Below are positions 1-5,317 of a stretch of 5,317 bases of DNA, one piece after another. Within the stretch, counting starts at the first letter, position 1. Each line of letters opens with the position of its first letter. The stretch is taken from positions 1-5,317 of the forward strand of contig CAMZHB010000131.1 in the NCBI GenBank assembly GCA_947306605.1. The letters are read 5' to 3'. The notes under the pieces are model-generated. The model worked only from the letters and a program-made list of their open reading frames with translations. It was not told the DNA's origin and did no database searches. The position numbers and the translations under genes are program-made. The DNA is from an uncultured Prevotellaceae bacterium (GTDB lineage Bacteria > Bacteroidota > Bacteroidia > Bacteroidales > Bacteroidaceae).

Positions 1-20
1 AAGGTGGGACTTCTGCGCGC

Positions 21-56
21 AAAGGCGGCGTTTCAAAAGTTTGAAACGCCGCCTTT
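21..56. terminator. Perfect hairpin, probable intrinsic terminator at the left edge
   Basis: Bases 21-37 are the exact reverse complement of 40-56. This gives a stem of 16 bp with a four-base AAGT loop (17 bp if the loop is only two bases). The stem has a GC-rich outer half (GGCGGCG) and an AT-rich inner half. On the plus strand it ends in TTTGATT, a short and weak U-tract. On the minus strand the arm ends in TTT and then runs into GC-rich sequence. The likely role is to end a plus-strand gene lying off the left edge, and so to insulate the gene starting at 214. Bases 1-20 are too short to assign to any gene. The hairpin is directly visible; its terminator function and direction are inferred. 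Confidence 0.7.
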
Positions 57-144
57 GATTGGAATGAAAAATTAAATTGGACACATGATGCCTTCGTACT
101 TGCGATGGCTTATCCTTGTCTCAATTTAAAATATCTGTGCATCG

Positions 145-179
145 TTTGGCGGCGGTGTGGAAATAATGCTGTAAATTTG
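145..179 (+). promoter_or_regulatory. Candidate Bacteroidetes-type promoter for the serine hydrolase gene
   Basis: TAAATTTG at 172-179 matches the Bacteroidetes -7 consensus TAnnTTTG exactly. A TTTG at 145-148 could be the -33 element, but the 23-base gap is somewhat longer than usual, so that half is weak. Transcription would start near 185-190, leaving a leader of roughly 25-30 bases before the ATG at 214. The leader is A-rich (AAAACAAAAAATTAAAA) with no Shine-Dalgarno motif, as is common in this phylum. No operator, riboswitch or other structured element is evident between 57 and 213. Confidence 0.45.
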
Positions 180-213
180 TAGCATCAAAACAAAAAATTA
201 AAACGGTAAACGA

Positions 214-1458
214 ATGAAAGCGAAAAGAAGTATGATTGTTATTCTGCTTGCAGCGTTCTGTCTGACAGTGACGACGCAGGCAAAGGTGAAAGACTCGAAG
301 ACGACTTATGCCAAAGAGGTGCTGCAACCTTATGTGGACAACGGCCAGCTGGCCGGTGCCATCAGTGTGTTCTATAAGGACGGCGTCCAGGAGACCTGCT
401 GCGCGGGTTACGCCGACGTGTCCCAGAAACGGCGCATCACCATGAACAGCGCCTTCATGCAGTGCTCGCAGACCAAGGGATTCTGCGGTGTGACGATAGC
501 GAAACTGGTGGAGGAGGGACGGCTCTCGCTCGACGACCCCGTGTCGAAGTATCTGCCGGAGTTCAAGGAACTGTGGGTGCTTGACGGCGAGAAAGACGGT
601 GTGAGGACTTTCCACAAGGCGAAAAACGTGCTGACGGTGCGCATGGTGCTCAACCACACGGGCGGTTTTCCCTTTGAAATCAGTGCCAAGCGCAGCGACG
701 TGAGAGGCGGCGGCTGGTCCGGCGGCGCTCCCATCCGTCAGACGGCTTCTATCGCGGCCGCTTCGCCCCTGATGTTCGAGCCGGGTACCCGCGAGATGTA
801 TTCCAATACGGGCATTGACATCGGAGCCGCCGTGGTGGAGGTCATCACGGGCATGAAGTGGGAACAGTATCTCAAGAAGACGGTGCTCGACCCGCTGGGC
901 ATGAAGTCCACCTGGTTCTGGCCGACCGACAAGCAGATAAAGAAAAAGATTGAGCTGTATGAGTTCAAGGATAACGCTCCCGCCGTGTGGCGCGAAGAGA
1001 TGGGCTCTCAGCAGCGTCCCTATAACGACTCCCACGTGTTCGCTTCGGCCGGTGCCGGCCTGTGGACGACGGCCAACGACCAGCTGAAGTTCTACAAAAT
1101 GTTGATGAATCTCGGTCTGGGCGACAACGGTGTCCGCATATTGAAGGAAGAAACGGTGAAATCCATCTTGGCTTGCAGCACCCGTCCCGAAGGCATGGGC
1201 GGCTACTCGCTCGGCCTGTCTGCCCCCGTTAAGGACAACGAGGACGCGTGGTTCGGCCATGGTGGCGCATGGGGCACGAACTGCATGGTCAACTGGCACA
1301 AGAAGGAACTGAAGCTGTGGGTTATCCAGTGCGCCGGCGGACGTCAGCCCTGGCAGGCCGGCGTGAACAAGGCTGCGGAGAAATTCTTCGCCCAGTCGTT
1401 CGGCCGCTCCGGCGTTGACGAATATACCGGAAGAATCGGTGACAATGTCCGTAAGTAA
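214..1458 (+). CDS. Exported serine hydrolase, beta-lactamase/PBP-like fold (class C-type family)
   Basis: This 414-residue protein belongs to the beta-lactamase-related serine hydrolases (Pfam Beta-lactamase, PF00144), a group that includes D-Ala-D-Ala carboxypeptidases, D-aminopeptidases, EstB-like esterases and AmpC. The start is followed by a signal peptide: Lys/Arg at residues 2-5, a hydrophobic core at about 7-19, and probable cleavage after TQA (residues 21-23). No lipobox is seen, because the residue before Cys16 is Phe. Catalytic motifs are in the usual order: S85-Q-T-K88 (nucleophile and base), LNHTGG at 146-151, Y196-S-N198, and H349-G-G351 in place of the KTG triad. HGG is typical of the esterase/peptidase branch rather than true beta-lactamases, so antibiotic resistance should not be inferred. 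The mature part carries seven Cys, including the pair C62-C63 and C84 beside the nucleophile. The gene is monocistronic as far as visible and converges on purD. Family assignment is firm; the substrate is unknown. Confidence 0.9.
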   Translation: MKAKRSMIVILLAAFCLTVTTQAKVKDSKTTYAKEVLQPYVDNGQLAGAISVFYKDGVQETCCAGYADVSQKRRITMNSAFMQCSQTKGFCGVTIAKLVEEGRLSLDDPVSKYLPEFKELWVLDGEKDGVRTFHKAKNVLTVRMVLNHTGGFPFEISAKRSDVRGGGWSGGAPIRQTASIAAASPLMFEPGTREMYSNTGIDIGAAVVEVITGMKWEQYLKKTVLDPLGMKSTWFWPTDKQIKKKIELYEFKDNAPAVWREEMGSQQRPYNDSHVFASAGAGLWTTANDQLKFYKMLMNLGLGDNGVRILKEETVKSILACSTRPEGMGGYSLGLSAPVKDNEDAWFGHGGAWGTNCMVNWHKKELKLWVIQCAGGRQPWQAGVNKAAEKFFAQSFGRSGVDEYTGRIGDNVRK

Positions 1459-1470
1459 CCGGCAGGAATC

Positions 1471-1512
1471 AAAAAAACAAGCGGCGCTCCGTGGGAAACG
1501 GGGCGCCGCTTG
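1471..1512 (-). terminator. Intrinsic terminator of the ptpA-purD transcript
   Basis: Bases 1478-1491 pair with 1499-1512, giving a 14-bp stem (ten perfect outer pairs CAAGCGGCGC/GCGCCGCTTG, then one G-T wobble and three further pairs) around a 7-base loop. Seven A residues at 1471-1477 flank it on the left. On the minus-strand transcript the hairpin is therefore followed by a U7 tract, the classical rho-independent arrangement, starting about 24 bases after the purD stop codon. On the plus strand the hairpin has no U-tract, so it may be a poorer terminator for the convergent serine hydrolase gene, which ends 12 bases before the A-run. Confidence 0.88.
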
Positions 1513-1535
1513 CGTAAGGGGAAGGTGTGCCGCGC

Positions 1536-2804
1536 TTAGAGGTCGCGTCCGATGTCGCGGCGGTAGTAGCGTGCGGTGTATTGGATCTTTTGCGCGTTGG
1601 CCATGGCGCGTGCCAGGGCATCGTCTTTGTCGCGTCCGTAGCAGGTGACGCTGATGACGCGTCCGCCGGCCGTGACGAGCTGCCCGTCTTTAATGGCGGT
1701 GCCGCTGTGGAAGACGATGGCGTCGTCCAACTGGTCGAGACCGCCGATGGGGAAGCCTTTCTGGTATTCCTGTGGATAACCTCCCGAAACGAGCATGACG
1801 TTGACGGCGGCGCGGGGGTCGAAACTGATTTCGCGACGGTCGAGGTCGCCGGCAATGACGCCTTCGAGCAGTTCGACAAGGTCGCAGCTGAGACGCGGCA
1901 TGACGGTTTCGGTCTCCGGGTCACCCATGCGGCAGTTGTACTCGATGACCATGGGATCGCCCTTGACGTTGATGAGTCCGAAGAAGATGAATCCCTTGTA
2001 GTCGATGCCTTCCTGAGCCAGGCCTTCGACGGTGGGCCGCACAATGCGGTCTTCGACTTTCTGCATCCATTCGGGTGTGGCGAAGGGAACGGGAGATACA
2101 CTGCCCATGCCGCCGGTGTTGAGACCGCAGTCGTATTCGCCGATGCGCTTGTAGTCCTTGGCTTCGGGGAGGATTTTGTAGTGCTGGCCGTCGGTGAGCA
2201 CGAAGACGGAGCACTCGATGCCGTCGAGGTACTCCTCAATGACAACCTGTGCCGAGGCGAGTCCGAACATGCCGCCGAGCATCTCTTCGAGTTCCTTGCG
2301 GGCTTCCTTGAGGGTGGGGAGGATGAGTACCCCTTTGCCGGCACAGAGGCCGTCGGCCTTGAGCACGTAGGGCGGCTCGAGCGTGGAGAGGAACTTGAGG
2401 CCTTCTTTCAGTTGGGCCGTGTCGAAGGTCTGGTAGCGGGCCGTTGGGATGCCGTGGCGTTGCATGAAGGCCTTGGCGAAGTCCTTGCTGCCTTCAAGAC
2501 GGGCACCAGACTTGGAGGGTCCAATGACACCGATGCGGTTGAGACCGGGCGTCTGGTGGAAGTAGTCGGCAATGCCGTCGACCAAAGGATTCTCTGGTCC
2601 TACGACGAGCATTTGTATGTTGTGGTCGAGGGCAAACTGACCGATGGCGGGGAAGTCGGACACTTTCAGGTTGACACACTCGCCGAGTTCGGCCATGCCG
2701 GGATTGCCGGGGGCAATGAACAGTTTCGTGAGCTTGGGGCTTTGGGCAATTTTCCATGCGAGGGCGTGTTCGCGGCCGCCGCTGCCTAATAATAGGATGT
2801 TCAT
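1536..2804 (-). CDS. purD: Phosphoribosylamine-glycine ligase (GAR synthetase)
   Basis: This cytoplasmic enzyme catalyses the second step of de novo purine synthesis: 5-phosphoribosylamine + glycine + ATP gives glycinamide ribonucleotide + ADP + phosphate. At 422 residues it has the normal length for a monofunctional bacterial PurD. The N-terminal domain opens with GSGGREHALAWK (residues 7-18), followed by VGPENPL (68-74). ATP-grasp elements follow: YVLKADGLCAGKGV (146-159), EEYLDGIECSVF (190-201), NTGGMGSVSP (229-238), and the family signature C-R-M-G-D-P-E-T-E around 291-299. The C-terminal domain runs from about 330 to 422 (VNVMLVSGGYP at 334-344). All expected regions are present with no break. 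The ATG at 2804 fits because the GSGGREH motif must lie a few residues in. It is the last gene before the terminator, 23 bases downstream of the peptidase stop codon, so it is probably cotranscribed. No purine riboswitch or PurR-like operator is visible in that short gap. Confidence 0.98.
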   Translation of the reverse strand: MNILLLGSGGREHALAWKIAQSPKLTKLFIAPGNPGMAELGECVNLKVSDFPAIGQFALDHNIQMLVVGPENPLVDGIADYFHQTPGLNRIGVIGPSKSGARLEGSKDFAKAFMQRHGIPTARYQTFDTAQLKEGLKFLSTLEPPYVLKADGLCAGKGVLILPTLKEARKELEEMLGGMFGLASAQVVIEEYLDGIECSVFVLTDGQHYKILPEAKDYKRIGEYDCGLNTGGMGSVSPVPFATPEWMQKVEDRIVRPTVEGLAQEGIDYKGFIFFGLINVKGDPMVIEYNCRMGDPETETVMPRLSCDLVELLEGVIAGDLDRREISFDPRAAVNVMLVSGGYPQEYQKGFPIGGLDQLDDAIVFHSGTAIKDGQLVTAGGRVISVTCYGRDKDDALARAMANAQKIQYTARYYRRDIGRDL

Positions 2805-2807
2805 ATT

Positions 2808-2821
2808 GAATTGAGAATTGA
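2808..2821 (-). repeat. Tandem 7-mer in the ptpA-purD spacer
   Basis: The 23-base spacer contains two perfect back-to-back copies of GAATTGA (TCAATTC on the coding strand), at 2808-2814 and 2815-2821. The resulting AT-rich, unstructured leader just before the purD ATG probably serves as the translation initiation region in place of a Shine-Dalgarno sequence. The repeat is directly visible; its function is inferred and it could be chance in AT-rich sequence. Confidence 0.5.
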
Positions 2822-2827
2822 AAAGTT

Positions 2828-5023
2828 TTATTTCAAGTGGTCTTCGAAGTAACGGGTGATGTGCTCGTAGAGATGTACGCGGTCGTGTCCGGTCATGTTG
2901 TGCTCTGCACCGGGGTAAGTGAAGAGATCGGGGTGGGTGCCGGCGTCGGCACAGGCACGGAGGAACGACAGGGTGTGCTGGGGTACGCAGACGGGATCGT
3001 TGTAGCCGAAGACGATGAGCAGCCGTCCCTTCAGATTGCCGGCCCGCAGGCAGAGGTTGTTGTCGCGGTAGCCATCGGGATTAGTTTGGGGCGTGTCCAT
3101 GTAGCGCTCGCCGTACATCACTTCGTAGAGTCTCCAGTCGATGACAGGACCGCCGGCAACACCGGCTTTGAACACTTCGGGGTAGGTGAGCATGAGATCA
3201 GTAGTCATGAAGCCTCCGAAACTCCAGCCGTGCACGCCGAGACGGGTGGCATCCACGTAGGGCAGGCTCTTGAGGAACTCGACACCGCGCATCTGGTCGT
3301 GCATCTCCTCGGTGCCGAGATGCTGGAACGTGACGTTTTCGAAGTCACGCCCTCGTTCGCTGGAACCACGGCCGTCAAGGATGAACATGACGTAACCGAG
3401 CTGGGCCATATAGATTTCCCAACCGCGGTAACCATAGCCCCAGGAGGCGTTGACAAGACGTGTGTGCGGCCCGCCATAGACGTAGATAATGGCGGGATAT
3501 TTCTTCTTCGGGTCAAAGTGGACAGGTTTCACCAGGCGGTAGTAGAGGTCGGTCTTACCGTCGGCGGCCTTGAGGATGCCGCAGGTAATTTCGGGCACGG
3601 CATGACCTTTCCACTGGCCATAGTTTTCAAGCAAAGTCACCCGTTTGTCAGTAGTGGTATGTACTAAGTCCACCTTACGGGGAACATCGGGCGAGGTCCA
3701 GGAGTCAATGATTTGGCTACCGTCGGGCGACAGTTTTGCGCTGTGAACGCCCTGACCTTCGTCAAGTTGTGTAGCTTGTCCGTTGTCCACATTGACGCTG
3801 TAAAGGTTGTGTTGCAGGGGGGCTGCCCACGTGGTGCTGACGATGATGCTGTGCTGTGTCGCGTTGAAGCCGAGGAGATCGAGCACGACACCGCCTTTGT
3901 GTCCCTGTGTGAGGTTGCGCAGGGCGCGTCCCTGCTTTAGGCTGTAAAGGTAAAGGTTGTCGTAGCCGCTTTGTTCGCTCCAATAGATGAACTTGTCGTT
4001 GTCCCACGGCAAGAAAGTCAGACCATGCTGGGGCTCCACGTATTTGGCGTGCCGTTCTTCCATGAGCATCTTTTCCTGACGACCGGTGGAAACGTCAAAT
4101 TGGAGCAGACGGGCATGGTTTTGGTCGCGGTTCAGATTGTAGAGATAAATCTTGCGGCTGTCGGGACTCCAAGTGATGCCGCAATAGTACTGGTTTGTGT
4201 TGTCGCCCGTCTCGAGCCAGACGGTTTCTTTCGACTTGACGTTATAGACACCGATGCTGACCTTGTGGCTGGGTTGTCCGGCCATGGGGTACTTGATGGG
4301 CTGTGGCTGGGCAATGCGGTGTGCGATGTCGACGAGCGGATAGTCGGGCACCATGCTCTGGTCCATGCGGTAGAAGCAAAGGTGCTTGCCGTCGGGGCTC
4401 CAAAAGGTGCCTTTTGTGATACCGAACTCATTTCGATGGACGCTTTGGCCATAGACGATGTCGTGACTGCCGTCGAAACTGACCTGCAAGGCTTCGTCGT
4501 CGTTGCCCGACCGATTGGTCTTGGCTATATACAGGTTGTTGTCGCGGTTATAGGCCACCATGCCAGCCGCAGGGCAGTAGTCGTGCCAACTGGCCGCACT
4601 TTTGAAGGCAATGTAGTTTGTCAGTTTTTTGAGTTTCCAGTCATAAAGAAGCAGATACTTGTCGTTCTGCAGCAGCAGTTCGCTGCGGGTGGCGTCGGGA
4701 AATTTGGCTCCGCCCATCGACGGACAGCCTTTGGCGTCGAGACCATTGGCCGTCATGGCGTCCTTCACGTCTTGCTGTTCTGCCAGGGTACCCCAGCGGT
4801 TGCCGGGATTGAGGATGCTGCATTTGGTGCTTTCCAGTCGGATGAGGCGGTTTCCCCACCAGATGTTGCTCATCGTGGTAGGCTGCATGGCACGGTAGCT
4901 CTTGCCGCCCGGGATGAGGTCGTCGAGCGTGAAAGGTTTCTGTTGGGCTGTGGCGGTCAGTGTGCTCACGAGTATTATCAGTACGAGTATTATCAGTAGG
5001 AGTGAATGTTTAGTCTTCTTCAT
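2828..5023 (-). CDS. ptpA: Exported prolyl tripeptidyl peptidase (S9 family, PtpA type)
   Basis: This 731-residue serine peptidase of the prolyl oligopeptidase family (S9) would remove N-terminal Xaa-Xaa-Pro tripeptides from peptides in the periplasm or at the surface. I chose the ATG at 5023 because it begins a clear signal peptide: MKKTKH, a hydrophobic core to about residue 20, and cleavage after ATA (24-26). Residues from about 30 to 480 are the DPP IV-type beta-propeller; about 490 to 731 are the alpha/beta-hydrolase domain. The triad is Ser601 (GWSFGG), Asp676 (YNDPV) and His708 (GAEHNM). From memory, Porphyromonas gingivalis PtpA has Ser603, Asp678, His710 and Glu636; Glu634 here sits at the same offset of two. 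The propeller segment has HRNEFG (Glu199), as in PtpA, instead of the DW-Y-E-E motif of DPP IV. FYRMDQSMV (214-222) and YPMAGQPSH also recall PtpA. It overlaps the upstream gene by 14 bases and precedes purD by 23. DPP IV remains the alternative label; S9 peptidase is certain. Confidence 0.88.
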   Translation of the reverse strand: MKKTKHSLLLIILVLIILVSTLTATAQQKPFTLDDLIPGGKSYRAMQPTTMSNIWWGNRLIRLESTKCSILNPGNRWGTLAEQQDVKDAMTANGLDAKGCPSMGGAKFPDATRSELLLQNDKYLLLYDWKLKKLTNYIAFKSAASWHDYCPAAGMVAYNRDNNLYIAKTNRSGNDDEALQVSFDGSHDIVYGQSVHRNEFGITKGTFWSPDGKHLCFYRMDQSMVPDYPLVDIAHRIAQPQPIKYPMAGQPSHKVSIGVYNVKSKETVWLETGDNTNQYYCGITWSPDSRKIYLYNLNRDQNHARLLQFDVSTGRQEKMLMEERHAKYVEPQHGLTFLPWDNDKFIYWSEQSGYDNLYLYSLKQGRALRNLTQGHKGGVVLDLLGFNATQHSIIVSTTWAAPLQHNLYSVNVDNGQATQLDEGQGVHSAKLSPDGSQIIDSWTSPDVPRKVDLVHTTTDKRVTLLENYGQWKGHAVPEITCGILKAADGKTDLYYRLVKPVHFDPKKKYPAIIYVYGGPHTRLVNASWGYGYRGWEIYMAQLGYVMFILDGRGSSERGRDFENVTFQHLGTEEMHDQMRGVEFLKSLPYVDATRLGVHGWSFGGFMTTDLMLTYPEVFKAGVAGGPVIDWRLYEVMYGERYMDTPQTNPDGYRDNNLCLRAGNLKGRLLIVFGYNDPVCVPQHTLSFLRACADAGTHPDLFTYPGAEHNMTGHDRVHLYEHITRYFEDHLK
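4968..4997 (-). repeat. Perfect 15-bp tandem duplication within the ptpA signal peptide
   Basis: ACGAGTATTATCAGT occurs at 4968-4982 and again, identically, at 4983-4997. Because the unit is 15 bases, the reading frame is kept. On the coding strand it writes Leu-Ile-Ile-Leu-Val twice in the hydrophobic core of the signal peptide (residues 10-19). Even the synonymous positions match, which suggests a recent slippage-type duplication rather than convergent composition. Confidence 0.9.
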
Positions 5024-5317
5024 CTTCGTGTCGGTTGAAACGGCGGTTGTTGTTTCCTTTTGACTTAAATCCTTGCGATTTCCATCCCTTGCCGAAGTCA
5101 TTGCCGCGTCCTTTGCGTGGAAAACCTGAACGGTTGTCTTTGTGGTCACCGTGTCCGTATGACTTGCGTGATTCGTCGTGGCGGTTTCTGTTGCGGTCCT
5201 CCTTCTGGCGCTCTTCGCTGAAGCGGCGGCGCTCCTCGCGTTGCTGACGTTGGATGAATTCACGGTGGCGTATTTGCATGTATTCGGGAATTTCGCTCGG
5301 TTCGTCTTCGGTCTCGT
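5010..5317 (-). CDS. C-terminal tail of an unidentified basic, low-complexity protein (partial)
   Basis: A frame enters from the right edge and stays open to the TAA at 5012-5010, giving about 102 visible residues; the true start lies outside the window. An acidic stretch comes first (ETEDEPSEIPEY, from 5315 to 5280). A likely helical, strongly charged segment follows (IRHREFIQRQQREERRRF), then an Arg/Lys/Asn/Gly/His-rich tail ending in the acidic HEDEED. The last 89 residues hold 26 Arg or Lys. No folded domain, catalytic motif or membrane segment is visible. Tails of this kind often extend RNA-binding proteins in Bacteroidetes (pseudouridine synthases, DEAD-box helicases, ribonucleases), but I cannot tell which, if any, this is. 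An internal ATG at 5279 is unlikely to be the start because the open frame continues upstream in similar composition. Its last codons overlap the start of ptpA, so it is probably the upstream gene of the same operon. Confidence 0.72.
   Translation of the reverse strand, partial: ETEDEPSEIPEYMQIRHREFIQRQQREERRRFSEERQKEDRNRNRHDESRKSYGHGDHKDNRSGFPRKGRGNDFGKGWKSQGFKSKGNNNRRFNRHEDEED

Noticed and set aside
1..75. A frame open from base 1 to the TAA at 73-75 that could be the end of a gene from the left
   Set aside because: It reads straight through the perfect hairpin at 21-56, which looks like a terminator, and the 24 residues show nothing recognisable. The other two plus frames also close within 60 bases, so no gene end can be supported.
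85..129. A 14-codon hydrophobic mini-ORF (MMPSYLRWLILVSI) in the leader region
   Set aside because: It lies upstream of the candidate promoter box, so it would not be on the mRNA. It is short enough to be chance and shows no attenuator structure.
121..1299. A 392-codon open frame on the minus strand opposite the serine hydrolase
   Set aside because: It is His/Arg/Leu-rich with no motif, spans the promoter region and signal peptide of a convincing gene, and fits an antisense shadow.
214..1458. Reading the serine hydrolase as an AmpC beta-lactamase resistance gene
   Set aside because: The third motif is HGG rather than KTG, which fits the broader esterase/peptidase branch; no AmpR-like regulator is nearby.
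1527..2789. A 420-codon open frame on the plus strand opposite purD
   Set aside because: It mirrors almost the whole of purD, which has every family motif intact. Its translation is Val/Ala/Glu/Gly/Asp-rich without recognisable domains, as expected for the antisense of a GC-rich gene.
2837..4999. Long plus-strand open frames (2837-3667 and 3971-4999) opposite ptpA
   Set aside because: Both lie wholly within ptpA and show no domain, signal peptide or plausible start context. They are antisense shadows.
5024..5263. An 80-residue N-terminal extension of the peptidase starting at 5263
   Set aside because: The extension is Ser/Thr/Ala-rich, overlaps the tail of the upstream gene in another frame, and would bury the signal peptide that starts at 5023.

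Overview
The window looks like a chromosomal housekeeping segment of a fairly GC-rich member of the Bacteroidales, most likely Prevotellaceae. Three things point there: a Porphyromonas-type prolyl tripeptidyl peptidase, A-rich gene leaders without clear Shine-Dalgarno sequences, and a candidate Bacteroidetes-type TAnnTTTG promoter box. The species cannot be named from sequence alone.

Layout. Positions 1-56 hold the end of something off the left edge plus a perfect 16-17 bp hairpin that looks like a terminator. Positions 57-213 are an AT-rich leader with a candidate promoter. It serves a plus-strand gene (214-1458) for an exported serine hydrolase of the beta-lactamase/penicillin-binding-protein fold. 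Positions 1459-1535 are a short convergent gap. It contains a strong hairpin whose U-tract lies on the minus-strand transcript.

The rest is one compact minus-strand cluster, read right to left. First comes the C-terminal tail of an unidentified, Arg/Lys/Asn/Gly-rich protein entering from the right edge (5010-5317). Next is an exported S9 serine peptidase (2828-5023) that overlaps the first gene by 14 bases. Last is purD (1536-2804), 23 bases further on, followed by the terminator. The tight spacing and single terminator suggest one operon.

Function. The S9 enzyme is best read as a prolyl tripeptidyl peptidase (PtpA type) rather than a classical dipeptidyl peptidase IV. It would cut tripeptides from the N-termini of proline-containing peptides outside the cytoplasm. 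PurD makes glycinamide ribonucleotide from phosphoribosylamine, glycine and ATP in the cytoplasm. A link between the two (peptide supply feeding glycine use) is only speculation; shared transcription is the firmer inference. The serine hydrolase is transcribed separately and its substrate is unknown.

I found no mobile element, CRISPR array, tRNA, rRNA or evident new system. The most distinctive details are a perfect 15-bp tandem duplication inside the peptidase signal peptide, the 14-base gene overlap, and the probable PtpA (not DPP IV) identity.
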